A stretch of DNA of 64,000 bases, taken from the NCBI GenBank assembly GCA_022818765.1, contig CP063810.1:389533-453532 (forward strand), given 5' to 3'. The notes below the pieces were generated by a model. That model saw only the letters and a program-made list of their open reading frames with translations, made no database searches and was not told the DNA's origin. Below are positions 51,456-63,360 of this stretch, piece by piece. The translations under genes and the position numbers were made by a program. Numbering within the stretch: the first letter of the stretch is position 1; every line of letters starts with the position of its first letter. The stretch comes from Bordetella sp. Its GTDB lineage: Bacteria > Pseudomonadota > Gammaproteobacteria > Burkholderiales > Burkholderiaceae_B.

Positions 51456-51477
51456 ATATGAGAATAATATGAGAATA
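51456..51477. repeat. Two tandem copies of ATATGAGAATA upstream of rpsU
   Basis: The 11-base unit ATATGAGAATA occurs at 51456-51466 and again immediately at 51467-51477. It lies about 60 bases upstream of the rpsU start on the other strand. Two copies only; could be a regulatory site or a chance slippage duplication. Confidence 0.45.
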
Positions 51478-51568
51478 AATAAATTCGGAGATTTTAAATA
51501 TACTCTAGTATTATCAATAAGATTCATCATTCTAACATGTGAGTATTATCTTATCTACCAAAGAAATA

Positions 51569-52113
51569 TTAGGATTTTAATCCTCTCCTCCTAACCCATG
51601 CTTCTAATTGATGTGGTTGTAAACTATCATAATCCTCAAATGGTTGATGAATCCAAGGGTTTTTATGTAAATTACAAACATGATAATCAGGGATTATTTT
51701 AGAATGTCCCTTACACCATAATACCGCTCCTCTTAATTCTGTAATGTCTGAAAATTCCTTTCTTAAATGATTATAAACATTTTTAAAAGTTAACCCTGTA
51801 TCAACCATATCATCTACTAATAATACTCGACCTGATAATGTATCTCTTGTGATAGTAATAAATTTTGCAATATCTAAAATTCCTTGCTTTGTTCCTGAAG
51901 CCTCACGATAACTGCTAGTAGCTAAAATTCCTAAAGGAACATTAAAAATCCGAGACATAACATCGCCAACCCTCATCCCACCTCGAGCTAAACATAGAAT
52001 TTGATCAAATTTCCAATTTGAACAATGCACCTTAAAGCTAAACATTCAATCAAATAATGATATTCATCCCAACTAACCCATTGATGGCTATCATCATTGG
52101 ATGAGATACTCAT
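51569..52113 (-). pseudogene. Purine-type phosphoribosyltransferase, one frameshift
   Basis: PRPP-dependent transferase of the Hpt/Gpt group, probably salvaging hypoxanthine, guanine or xanthine. The ATG at 52113 opens MSISSNDDSHQWVSWDEYHYLIECLAL, the family start. One base is missing at TT (52032-52033), after which the frame reads KVHCSNWKFDQILCLARGGMRVGDV, then the PRPP motif RVLLVDDMVDTGLTF and the end NPWIHQPFEDYDSLQPHQL. One added base joins LALKVHCSNWKF. An internal ATG at 52045 in the second frame gives a 158-residue product lacking the first ~25 residues. It follows purA on the same strand, as in Burkholderiales. Confidence 0.86.
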
Positions 52114-52180
52114 GAATAAAAAATCCCCCATTAGAATTAAAACACTTTATAGCATTAAATTTTAATTCAAATTTATAGAA

Positions 52181-54714
<2,534 letters not shown>

Positions 54715-54792
54715 TTTATGAAATGACTTTAAAAAATATGCAAAATATCAATATATTTAATAGAATTTAATAATTTTTTATTTACTGAATAG

Positions 54793-55662
54793 TTATTTAT
54801 TAGGTCCTTTTATAAATTGAAAAAACTCTGAATTCGAATCAATAATGAAAGTATCTTTTTGATCAGAGAATAAAGATTTATAGGATTCTAAACTTTTATA
54901 AAATTTATAAAAATCAGAATTTTTTCCAAAAGCTTTAGAATAAATAGAACTAGCTTCAGCTTCACCTTCCCCAATAATTGATTGGGCTTTAGCATGTGCT
55001 TTTGCGACAATCTCCTCACGTAAACGATCAGCTTCGGCTCGGATTTTTTCACTTTCTGCTGCTCCAATAGAACGCAACTCATTAGCTACTCTAGTTCTTT
55101 CAGCTTCCATTCTTCGATACACTGATTCAGAAATCTCTGGAGCTAATTCAATTCGACGCAAACGTACATCGACAACTTCTATGCCTAGAGGTTCTGCACG
55201 TTTTTCTACATTGTTTAATATTTCTGTCATAACAGTCCCACGTGCTGTAGAGACAACATCTTTAACAGTTCTTACATTAACAGAAGCATTTAAAGCGTCT
55301 CGAATTTGAGCTTGCAAACGTTCTTGAGCAGCGCGTTCATTACCTCCAAATGTAACATAAAACAAACGTGGATTAGATATTTTCCATTTCACATACGAAT
55401 CTATTAGCAAATTTTTCTTTTCTGAAGTTTGAATGCGTTCTGCATCTTTCGATTCAATAGTAAGAATTCGTTTATCGATCGAAACAACATTTTGAAATGG
55501 CTGCGGCAATTTAAAATAAAGACCAGGTTCGTTAATAACTTTTTTAACTTCCCCTAATGTAAATACAAGTGCATATTCACACTCATGAACTATAAACATA
55601 GTGGAAATTATCAGAACAATTGCAACAGGTAGAGCAACTAAAAATGGGAAAAGTCGTTGCAT
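54793..55662 (-). CDS. hflC: HflC, FtsH-modulating membrane protein
   Basis: Inner-membrane SPFH (prohibitin) protein that with HflK forms a large complex around the FtsH protease. The 289-residue protein has an N-terminal signal anchor (FLVALPVAIVLIISTMFIV) and the SPFH domain beginning HECEYALVFTLGEVKKVINEPGLYFKLPQPFQ. The tail contains RIELAPEISESVYRRMEAERTRVANELRSIGAAE and then the alanine/glutamate-rich coiled-coil KAHAKAQSIIGEGEAEASSIY. Complete. Its start lies 25 bases after the repaired hflK stop, on the same strand. Confidence 0.94.
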   Translation of the reverse strand: MQRLFPFLVALPVAIVLIISTMFIVHECEYALVFTLGEVKKVINEPGLYFKLPQPFQNVVSIDKRILTIESKDAERIQTSEKKNLLIDSYVKWKISNPRLFYVTFGGNERAAQERLQAQIRDALNASVNVRTVKDVVSTARGTVMTEILNNVEKRAEPLGIEVVDVRLRRIELAPEISESVYRRMEAERTRVANELRSIGAAESEKIRAEADRLREEIVAKAHAKAQSIIGEGEAEASSIYSKAFGKNSDFYKFYKSLESYKSLFSDQKDTFIIDSNSEFFQFIKGPNK

Positions 55663-55687
55663 AGATTAACATGATCTCCGAATAAAA

Positions 55688-57011
55688 TTATCGAGATGAA
55701 GATCGATTGCGTAGTAACCGATCTCGACTATCAGAATTATTATTAAGATTTTCTGGATTTGAGGATTGAACAGTATTTGGTGATTGATTTGTTAAAGAAT
55801 TCCCAATAGAGTTAATATTTGAATTATCTAGCTGGGAATAATCAGATTTAACTGATTCTTGGAATCGAACATTTTTATCAAAAATAGGAAATACATCATA
55901 TTGTTTCGATTATTGCTATCAATTAAAACTTTATTAACATTTGAAAACATTTGATGCATACTTTCCAAATACATTCTATCTTGAGTAATTTTTGGTGATT
56001 GTTCATATTCGACTAAAATACTAGTAAAACGCGATGCACTACCTGTTGCATCTCCAATTAACTTAGCTTTATAACCCTCCGCTTGTTCTATCATGCGTGA
56101 AGCCTGCCCACTTGCCCAAGGAACAACTTGGTTTGCATATGCTTGTCCTTCATTAATTTGGCGTTCTCGATCTTGCCCTGCTTTTACTGCATCATCAAAA
56201 GCTGATTGTACCTGCTCGGGGGTTGAACATTTTGTATAGCAACAGTATTTACTAGAATCCCTGCTTCATAATAATTTAAAATTTGCTGCATTAAACTCTG
56301 TACCTCAGCTGTTACCTCTGTACGACCTTCATACAGAATAAAATCCATTGGTTTTTTTCCAACAATTTCACGCATAGCTGTTTCAGCAGCTTGTCGAACT
56401 GAATCATCAGGACTCCGCATTTTGAAAATATAATCCGGTGCACCATCTATTCGAAGCCGGTACTGCACTACAAATTGCATATCAACAATATTTTCATCAT
56501 TTGTTAGCATTAAAGCTTCAGATAACATTTTATTGCGCGAACTTCCTCTAAAACCAATTTCAAATGTGCGTAATTGTTCAGTATTTACAACTATATGTTT
56601 TTCAATCGGAAATGGTAATCTCCATTGAAATCCAGATTGGACTGTACGATTATATTGACCAAATTTTGTAATAACAGCTACTTGCCCTTCTTGAACAATA
56701 AAACATCCACTAAACAACCAAAAAGCAGAAATTATAGCAATCACTAGACCTAAGATAAAAACAGTTTTTCCAGAATTCGGAGATTTCGATTGTTTCACAG
56801 AATTATTCATTCCATTTTCTTTATGCTTTGTATTGCTAAAAAAGTTTCCAATTCTATCATTAAAATCTTTCCAAACTTCGTCAAGATCAGGCGGATTATC
56901 CTTATAAATTCGTTCATTATTTTTAGAATCAGATTCTTTTGATTCATTACTATTTGAAAAACGTCCCCAACTAGGATCGTTCAGATTAAATATATTATAT
57001 ATTCGAGGCAT
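55688..57011 (-). pseudogene. hflK: HflK, FtsH-modulating membrane protein, two frameshifts
   Basis: HflC partner. The first frame begins MPRIYNIFNLNDPSWGRFS, then a polar cytoplasmic segment, a TM helix (TVFILGLVIAIISAFWLFS), and the SPFH domain with GCFIVQEGQVAVITKFG. It breaks at a G5 run at 56218-56222; one more base restores QNVQPPEQVQSAFDDAVKAGQ and leads through QASRMIEQAEGYKAKLIGDATG. A second break at AAA (55889-55891) removes the true C-terminus. With one more base it reads MYFPIFDKNVRFQESVKSDY and ends SRDRLLRNRSSSR at 55688. The repaired length is about 442 residues. hflX, usual between hfq and hflK, is missing. Confidence 0.86.
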
Positions 57012-57120
57012 TATTTTTCTACTGCTAACTAGTTATTTACATTTGACAAAATTATAAAAAAAACCAAATTCAGAAAATAATCTTATAATCCTTTGATCGT
57101 ATCATATACATATCTTAAAA

Positions 57121-57357
57121 TCACTCGGAAGTAATATCAGAATTCAAATTAATTTCTCTAGCTGGCACGACTGTAGAAATAGCATGCTTATAAACCATCT
57201 GAGTTACAGTATTGCGCAATAGAACAACATATTGATCAAATGATTCAATCTGCCCTTGCAATTTAATACCATTGACCAAGTAAATTGATACTGGAATATG
57301 ATCTTTATGCAAAGCAGTTAAAAACGGATTTTGAAGAGTTTGTCCCTTTGTGCTCAT
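57121..57357 (-). CDS. hfq: RNA chaperone Hfq
   Basis: Sm-like hexamer that pairs small RNAs with mRNAs. The 78-residue protein has Sm1 ([41 protein letters not shown]) and Sm2 with the KH motif ([13 protein letters not shown]). The C-terminal tail is very short and ends in an acidic [10 protein letters not shown], comparable to other beta-proteobacterial Hfq. It lies between der and hflK. Retention of Hfq suggests post-transcriptional regulation survives despite genome reduction. Confidence 0.97.
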   Translation of the reverse strand: MSTKGQTLQNPFLTALHKDHIPVSIYLVNGIKLQGQIESFDQYVVLLRNTVTQMVYKHAISTVVPAREINLNSDITSE

Positions 57358-57503
57358 TAGTCAGGATCCCATATATTTATTTTATTAAAGTATTGTTGTA
57401 ATTTCCGATGCACCCGAGACTGTACAGTGTTTTTAACAAATAGGCTATAAAATTACTCACCAATACCCAATCGAATGACATGAGAGATCTTGAATATTTG
57501 ATT

Positions 57504-58841
57504 TCAAACATAAGGATTATATGTAGATCTAAATTCTACTCGTAGTGGAGTACCTTCCAATCTAAACGACATTTGAAAACTTTTTTCTAAATAACGACGA
57601 TAAGAATTTGAAATATTATCCAAACCAGTCCCATGAACAATGACAAGAGGAGGATTTTTTCCACCTTGATGAGCATATCGCATTTTACAACGAAAAATAC
57701 CTTTTCTTGGTGCGTGTTGCTCAATTGCTAATTTCAAACTTTTATTTACCTTAGGTGTTGATAGTTTGATAAATGCTGATTTATACGCATTTTCAATAGA
57801 AACAAATAAAGATTTAATTCCATAATTCTTTAATGCAGAGATTCTATGTAATTTTGCAAAAGATAAGAAATTCAATTTTCTTCTAAATTCATGTTCTATT
57901 GAATTATATTGCTCATTATTCAAATTTTCACATTTATTAATTGCAATTACAACAGATCGACCAGTTTCAAGAATAAATCCTGCAATATGAGCATCTTGTT
58001 CAGAAATGGAATCCTTTCCATCTAAAATTAATAAGACAACATTACTTTCTTTAATTGCTTGTAGCGTTTTGACAACTGAATATTTTTCCACTGGTTCAAA
58101 AATTTGTCCACGCTTGCGCAACCCAGCAGTATCGAAAAGTATATAATTTTTTTCATCAAAATTATATTTTACTTGAATAGTATCACGAGTTGTTCCTGGT
58201 TTATGAAACGAAATAACTCGATTTTCTTGTAAAATCGAGTTAATTAAAGTTGATTTTCCAACATTAGGACGACCAACAATAGCTAATTTAATTTCACTAT
58301 TAGATTCTTTTTTGGAATCTAATTCCTTATCAGATATTTTATAAAAACTCTCCAAAGAATTATTAATTAGATTATTTATTCCTTCTCCATGTTCAGAAGA
58401 TATTGGATAAGAATGTATAAAACCAAGTTCATAAAACTGTATTTTTACGTCGTCTTGATTCATCCCTTCTGATTTATTTATAGCAACTGATATATTTTTT
58501 TGTCCTGATTTTCGCAATAATCTTGCAATATTATAATCTTGCAAAGTGAGACCGCTTCGAGCATCCACAAGAAATATAATAGCATTGGCTTCTTTAATTG
58601 CTTGTAAAGTTTGTTTTGTTGTTTCAGATAAAATTCCATCTTTGACTTCTAAATTTAATCCCCCTGTATCAATTAAGATGAAAGATCTTCCGCTCATTTT
58701 CACTTCACCGTAGTGTCGGTCACGAGTAAGATTGGGGTAATTTGCTACTAAAGCTGATCTTGATCTTGTTAAATAATTAAACAAAGTTGATTTTCCAACA
58801 TTTGTTTTTCCTACAAGAGCTATAATTGGTTTATTAAACAA
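57504..58841 (-). CDS. der: Ribosome-assembly GTPase Der (EngA)
   Basis: Tandem-GTPase needed for 50S maturation. The 445-residue protein has the first G domain (G1 at residues 11-18 in VGKTNVGKSTLFNYL, DTGGLNLEVKDG, then INKSEG) and the second (G1 in GRPNVGKSTLINSIL, about residue 190, DTAGLRKRG, AINKCENL). A C-terminal KH-like domain contains RYAHQGGKNPPLVIVHGTGLDNISNSYRRYLEKSF. All key motifs are present. Order bamB-der-hfq is the usual beta-proteobacterial arrangement. Confidence 0.96.
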   Translation of the reverse strand: MFNKPIIALVGKTNVGKSTLFNYLTRSRSALVANYPNLTRDRHYGEVKMSGRSFILIDTGGLNLEVKDGILSETTKQTLQAIKEANAIIFLVDARSGLTLQDYNIARLLRKSGQKNISVAINKSEGMNQDDVKIQFYELGFIHSYPISSEHGEGINNLINNSLESFYKISDKELDSKKESNSEIKLAIVGRPNVGKSTLINSILQENRVISFHKPGTTRDTIQVKYNFDEKNYILFDTAGLRKRGQIFEPVEKYSVVKTLQAIKESNVVLLILDGKDSISEQDAHIAGFILETGRSVVIAINKCENLNNEQYNSIEHEFRRKLNFLSFAKLHRISALKNYGIKSLFVSIENAYKSAFIKLSTPKVNKSLKLAIEQHAPRKGIFRCKMRYAHQGGKNPPLVIVHGTGLDNISNSYRRYLEKSFQMSFRLEGTPLRVEFRSTYNPYV

Positions 58842-58874
58842 TTCAAAACCTTGTTTTATTTATAAATTGAAATA

Positions 58875-60047
58875 CTAGGGATAATTAATCAACATTAAAT
58901 TTCCATCATTTGATTGAATAAGAAAACCCTGTTGTGTAGATACAATTGAAGATATTACAGATCTTTTACCTAGAAAAAAACTATCAATAAGAAATCCATT
59001 GTTTTTCGAAATACAATATAAATATCCTTCTGAATCACTTATAGCCATAATATCTCCAATTATAACAGGAGCAGCTGTAAGCTGACAATTTTTTAATATT
59101 GTCTGATTCCATATAAATTCTCCATTGTGTAAGCTCAAGCTACTAATAAGATTGTCATCTGAAATTGAATAAATAAAATCTTTATCAGAAGTTATTCCTT
59201 TGATTTTATTTAAATAATTATTCCATATAATTCGACCTTCATTTAAAGTATCAAAGCAACTGATACACCCTTTGTAAGCAGCTGCACAAATAATATTATC
59301 TATAATTAAAGGCGAACCTATGATATTAATTAAATGATCTTGATAATCAATATTATGAGAATTCATAATTGAACAATTCCATTGAATAACCCCTGTTCTT
59401 ATATCAACTGCTAATAGTTTTCCATTCTCAGTTCCTGTAATAAGCAAGTTATCTATCACGATCATTTTAGATGCAATATTCAATCTATTTGACACTGAAC
59501 TTTTCTCTGGAATAATCCATAAATTTTCTCCATTATCAACATCAAAAGCTTGCAAAGCGTCATTGCCACTTTGGACAATTACAATACCATTATTAATGAT
59601 AGGAGTTATATTTGTCGTTCCTTTGGATTTTTTTGACCATTTTAATAAACCTTTATCATTAAAAGCAAAAATTTCACCTTCTTCAGAAATTACGACAATA
59701 GTTGACCCATCTGTAGCTGGTCCAGTAGTTAATCTCATAGGTACAGATATTTTCCAGATTATATTCCCATTTAATAAATCAAATTTTCCAATAAAACCAT
59801 CTGGAGTTGTAGCGTAAATTTCATTATTTAATACAACAGGATAAAAATTAGAATTTGATTCAGTTCCAATTGACGAAACCCACTTTAAATTTTTTGATAA
59901 ATTAATTAAATCTTTTGAAAAATTTATTCGTTTATTGATATAAGATGTATCAAATGAACTTGAACAAGAAGATAATATGAAAATTCCTATCCACAGATAG
60001 TTAATCCTAAATAGTAAATGAGAAAAAAAATAATAAATATTATGCAT
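58875..60047 (-). CDS. bamB: Outer-membrane assembly lipoprotein BamB
   Basis: Lipoprotein of the BAM complex that helps hand substrates to BamA. The N-terminal segment (LLFRINYLWIGIFILSSC) is a signal peptide ending in the lipobox L25-S26-S27-C28. The rest is a PQQ-like eight-bladed beta-propeller with repeated blades such as YATTPDGFIGKFDLLNGNIIWKI, LQAFDVDNGENLWI, LAVDIRTGVIQW and SSLSLHNGEFIWN. The 390-residue length is normal. Together with BamD earlier in the window it indicates a functional BAM machine. It lies 15 bases after yfgM. Confidence 0.93.
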   Translation of the reverse strand: MHNIYYFFSHLLFRINYLWIGIFILSSCSSSFDTSYINKRINFSKDLINLSKNLKWVSSIGTESNSNFYPVVLNNEIYATTPDGFIGKFDLLNGNIIWKISVPMRLTTGPATDGSTIVVISEEGEIFAFNDKGLLKWSKKSKGTTNITPIINNGIVIVQSGNDALQAFDVDNGENLWIIPEKSSVSNRLNIASKMIVIDNLLITGTENGKLLAVDIRTGVIQWNCSIMNSHNIDYQDHLINIIGSPLIIDNIICAAAYKGCISCFDTLNEGRIIWNNYLNKIKGITSDKDFIYSISDDNLISSLSLHNGEFIWNQTILKNCQLTAAPVIIGDIMAISDSEGYLYCISKNNGFLIDSFFLGKRSVISSIVSTQQGFLIQSNDGNLMLINYP

Positions 60048-60062
60048 TTTATAATTCTCTTT

Positions 60063-60695
60063 TTATAAAGAATGTATTTTTAATTTTATGACTGAATATA
60101 ATTCATCTTTCTCGTTGAGTTTGCTCAGTGCATTATTCCAGGAATTTCTAGCATCTTCTTTATTACCTTGGGCTATGAAAATATCTCCTGCTCGATCAAA
60201 AAATATACTGGAAAATTCAATTGGAGGGTTTTCTAATTGACATAAAGCATCATTCCATCTTTTTTCATCTAATAGTAAATTTGCTAATCGAAGACGCGCT
60301 ATGTATTGAAAAACACCATGCCTTTCCTGTTTTGAAAGCCAAACCAGTTCTTCGTAAGCATTATCAAAATTTTTTGAAATATGAAAAGCTTGAGCAGAAA
60401 TTAATACACCAATAGCAGAGTAAATTGTATCACCATAATTATCACGCAAAAATTCTATTGCTGTTTTTATTCGAAAATTCTTTTCGTCATTTGAAGATAT
60501 TATCTCCTGTTCTAAAGCTTCGAAACATCTCATAGCATCATTCAAATGACAAATTTGGTGATTCTTTAAATATATCCAAATTCCTGAGCTAATTGATATA
60601 AAAAAAAATATTAAACAAGCTATCACAGGAATAGATTTTAAAAACCATGTTTTAAAAGAAAAAAACTCACTCTCCATTTTGGAAGAAAATATCAT
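60063..60695 (-). CDS. yfgM: YfgM-family periplasmic TPR membrane protein
   Basis: Ancillary chaperone that binds the Sec translocon (YfgM/PpiD) in E. coli. The 210-residue protein has a single TM helix (IPVIACLIFFFISISSGIWIY, about residues 20-40) and a TPR-like periplasmic part: AQAFHISKNFDNAYEELVWLSK, ARLRLANLLLDEKRWNDALCQLE and FFDRAGDIFIAQGNKEDARNSW. The ATG at 60695 has an AAGG upstream; 60677 (MESEFFSFKTW) also fits the family. The start overlaps hisS by about 29 or 11 bases. Sequence identity with E. coli YfgM is low, so position strengthens the call. Confidence 0.85.
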   Translation of the reverse strand: MIFSSKMESEFFSFKTWFLKSIPVIACLIFFFISISSGIWIYLKNHQICHLNDAMRCFEALEQEIISSNDEKNFRIKTAIEFLRDNYGDTIYSAIGVLISAQAFHISKNFDNAYEELVWLSKQERHGVFQYIARLRLANLLLDEKRWNDALCQLENPPIEFSSIFFDRAGDIFIAQGNKEDARNSWNNALSKLNEKDELYSVIKLKIHSL

Positions 60696-61977
60696 TTCTT
60701 TTAGACCTTAAAAAATCAGCAAGATTATTTAATAAAACTTTTTGCTGTGGAAGATTTTTTTTCAAATACTTTATAAGCACTATTTTTTCTGCAATTTCAT
60801 TTGGTCCAATCAAAATAGCAATTTCTGCTCCACTACTATCTGCCATTCTAAATTGTTTTGTAAATTCACATGATCCAGCGTGCACAATAACTGAGAACTC
60901 TGCATTACGCAATTCTTCACCTATGCGCAAAGCTAAACGTTTCGATTCGAAATCTTTATATCTAACAATATAAATATCACATTCTTTATCTTTTTGATTT
61001 AGAAAAAATTTCTTTTTTAACCACAGATCTAAAAGACGTTCAATTCCAATTGCAAAACCAACTGCAGGTGTAGACTTACCACCTAATAATTCTGTAAGTC
61101 CATTATAACGGCCACCACCACATATAGTAATACTATTACCTGAACATTCCTTAATCCATTCAAATACAGTTAAATTGTAATAATCAAGTCCACGAACTAA
61201 TCTAGTGTTTATTTTAAAATTAACACTAGAATCTTCTAAATATTTACATAAATTATCAAAATAAGAACATGATTCTTTTCCAAAAAAATCAAATAGAGAA
61301 GGTGCATTTTTAACTAAATCTTGCATTTCTAGATTTTTTGTATCTAATATCCTTAAAGGATTTGAATGTAATCTTCGCTTACTATCTTCATCTAATAAAT
61401 TTAAATTTTTTTTCAAATAATCAATTAAAGAATCTCTATAAGCAATTCGTTCATTTAATTCTCCTAAAGAATTTAATTCCAATCGCAGATAGTCATTTAT
61501 TCCTAATTTTTTCCAAAGACGTGATAGCATGATAATTAGTTCTGCATCAATATCTGGACCTACAAAACCTAACGCTTCTACATTTGCTTGATGAAATTGA
61601 CGATAACGGCCTGATTGAGGCCGTTCATGACGAAATACTGGTCCTATCGAATAAATTCTACGTGGTTTTTTATAAAGAAAATTATGCTCAATAGAAGCTC
61701 TAATAAGTCCAGCAGTAATTTCCGGTCGGATTGTTAATTGATCACCACTTAAAAAATCAGTAAAAGAATACATTTCTTTTTGAACAATATCTGTAATATT
61801 ACCAATACCCCGGCAAAAAAGTTGTGTCCGCTCTAAAATAGGAACTCGAAAATTACAATATCCATAACTATGAAGCCAATCTTGGATAATATCCTCAAGT
61901 TCTTGCCAATGTGTAGCCTGCTCCGGCAATATATCTCGCATTCCTCGAACTGAAAAAATTTTAGAAGGCCGATCCAT
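60667..61977 (-). CDS. hisS: Histidyl-tRNA synthetase
   Basis: Class II enzyme for tRNA-His. The 436-residue protein has SVRGMRDILPEQATHWQ, motif 2 LTIRPEITAGLIRASIEHN and YSIGPVFRHERPQSGRYRQFHQANVEALG, the HisA loops LVRGLDYYNLTVFEWI, and GRYNGLTELLGGKSTPAVGFAIGIERL (motif 3). The C-terminal anticodon domain has YIVRYKDFESKRLALRIGEELRNAEF. It is complete and lies in the standard ispG-hisS-yfgM order. The HisZ paralog is 7 kb away. Confidence 0.97.
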   Translation of the reverse strand: MDRPSKIFSVRGMRDILPEQATHWQELEDIIQDWLHSYGYCNFRVPILERTQLFCRGIGNITDIVQKEMYSFTDFLSGDQLTIRPEITAGLIRASIEHNFLYKKPRRIYSIGPVFRHERPQSGRYRQFHQANVEALGFVGPDIDAELIIMLSRLWKKLGINDYLRLELNSLGELNERIAYRDSLIDYLKKNLNLLDEDSKRRLHSNPLRILDTKNLEMQDLVKNAPSLFDFFGKESCSYFDNLCKYLEDSSVNFKINTRLVRGLDYYNLTVFEWIKECSGNSITICGGGRYNGLTELLGGKSTPAVGFAIGIERLLDLWLKKKFFLNQKDKECDIYIVRYKDFESKRLALRIGEELRNAEFSVIVHAGSCEFTKQFRMADSSGAEIAILIGPNEIAEKIVLIKYLKKNLPQQKVLLNNLADFLRSKRNDIFFQNGE

Positions 61978-62093
61978 ATATTTCTACTTAACTAGTTGAT
62001 AATATTATTTTCAATAAAATATATTACTTACATCAATCTAACTTCTCTTAAAAGAGAAAAAAGAAAAATTTATAAAACAAAAATAAACTTTAA

Positions 62094-63320
62094 TTAATTT
62101 TTAATTGATCCATAACGTGTTTTTACATATCGCTCAATTATTAATTGAAATTCCTGAGAAATGGATTCTCCTTTCAAAGTAATTTCATGTTTGCCATCTA
62201 TAAAGACAGGAGCGGAAAGAGCTTCTCCTATACCTGGCAAACTAATTCCAATATCTGCATTTTGACTTTCACCGGGACCATTAACCACACATCCCATTAC
62301 CGCAATATTCATATTTTCCACACCTGGATAATTAAATTTCCAAGAAGATATTTTTTCGTCTAAATAATTTTGAATACTATAAGCAAGTTCTTGAAAAAAA
62401 CTGCTATTTGTTCTTCCACAACCTGGACAGGAAATTACCATGGGTTTAAAACTACGAATACCCATAGCTTGTAAAATTTCAATAGCTATCTTAACTTCAT
62501 TACTGCGATTTCCATTTGGTTCCGGCGTTAATGATAGACGGATCGTATCACCTATTCCTTCTTGCATAAGTATAGATAGTGCTGCTGTAGAAGCTACAAT
62601 ACCTTTAGTTCCTAACCCTGCTTCAGTTAAGCCTAAGTGCAAAGGATAAGAACTTTTCAATGATAAATTCTTATAAACTTTAATTAAATCTTGTACTTGA
62701 CTTACCTTACAAGACAAAATTATAGAATTTTTTGGAAGTCCTATTTCTTCGGCACGCTTCGCACTATTAATCGCTGAAGTCACCAGCGTGTCTTGAATTA
62801 CAGACCTTTTATCTAATGGATAAGATTTTTTGCTATTCTCAAGCATTTTTTGAGATAAAAGATCATTATCTAAACTTCCCCAATTAACTCCAATTCGAAC
62901 AGGTTTTTCATAAAGACAAGCTAATTCTATCATTTTCGCAAAATTATCTTGTCGTCTTTTTCCTATACCAACATTCCCAGGATTTATTCTATACTTTGAC
63001 AAAGCCATTGCACAATCAGGGAAATCAGCTAATAATTTATGACCATTGTAATGAAAATCACCTACTATCGGAGTATTTATTTTCATTTTGTCAAGATGAT
63101 CTCTAATAGCTGGAACACTGTTTGCAGCACTTACATTATTAACTGGAATACGAACCAAATCTGACCCGGCTAAAGTTAATTCTTTTATTTGAATAGCTGT
63201 TTCATATATATCTGCAGTATTTGTATTGGTCATTGATTGTACAATAATAGGAGATTTTCCTCCTATTGTGACGATATTATCATTCCAAGCAACATCAACA
63301 GAATATGTAAATTTTCTCAA
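62094..63320 (-). CDS. ispG: 4-hydroxy-3-methylbut-2-enyl diphosphate synthase IspG (GcpE)
   Basis: [4Fe-4S] enzyme converting MEcPP to HMBPP in the MEP isoprenoid pathway. The 408-residue protein starts [33 protein letters not shown] and has the TIM-barrel part ([31 protein letters not shown]). The cluster ligands are in [17 protein letters not shown] and [21 protein letters not shown]. It follows rlmN on the same strand by 40 bases; rodZ, usually between them in relatives, is absent. Confidence 0.96.
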   Translation of the reverse strand: MRKFTYSVDVAWNDNIVTIGGKSPIIVQSMTNTNTADIYETAIQIKELTLAGSDLVRIPVNNVSAANSVPAIRDHLDKMKINTPIVGDFHYNGHKLLADFPDCAMALSKYRINPGNVGIGKRRQDNFAKMIELACLYEKPVRIGVNWGSLDNDLLSQKMLENSKKSYPLDKRSVIQDTLVTSAINSAKRAEEIGLPKNSIILSCKVSQVQDLIKVYKNLSLKSSYPLHLGLTEAGLGTKGIVASTAALSILMQEGIGDTIRLSLTPEPNGNRSNEVKIAIEILQAMGIRSFKPMVISCPGCGRTNSSFFQELAYSIQNYLDEKISSWKFNYPGVENMNIAVMGCVVNGPGESQNADIGISLPGIGEALSAPVFIDGKHEITLKGESISQEFQLIIERYVKTRYGSIKN

Positions 63321-63360
63321 AATATTTCCAATTGATTATATTAATAATGAAATAATTTAT

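Noticed and set aside
62012-62070. Short TTCTCTT/AAGAGAA hairpin between hisS and ispG
   Set aside because: Two-base loop and no T-run on the relevant strand; not a convincing terminator.
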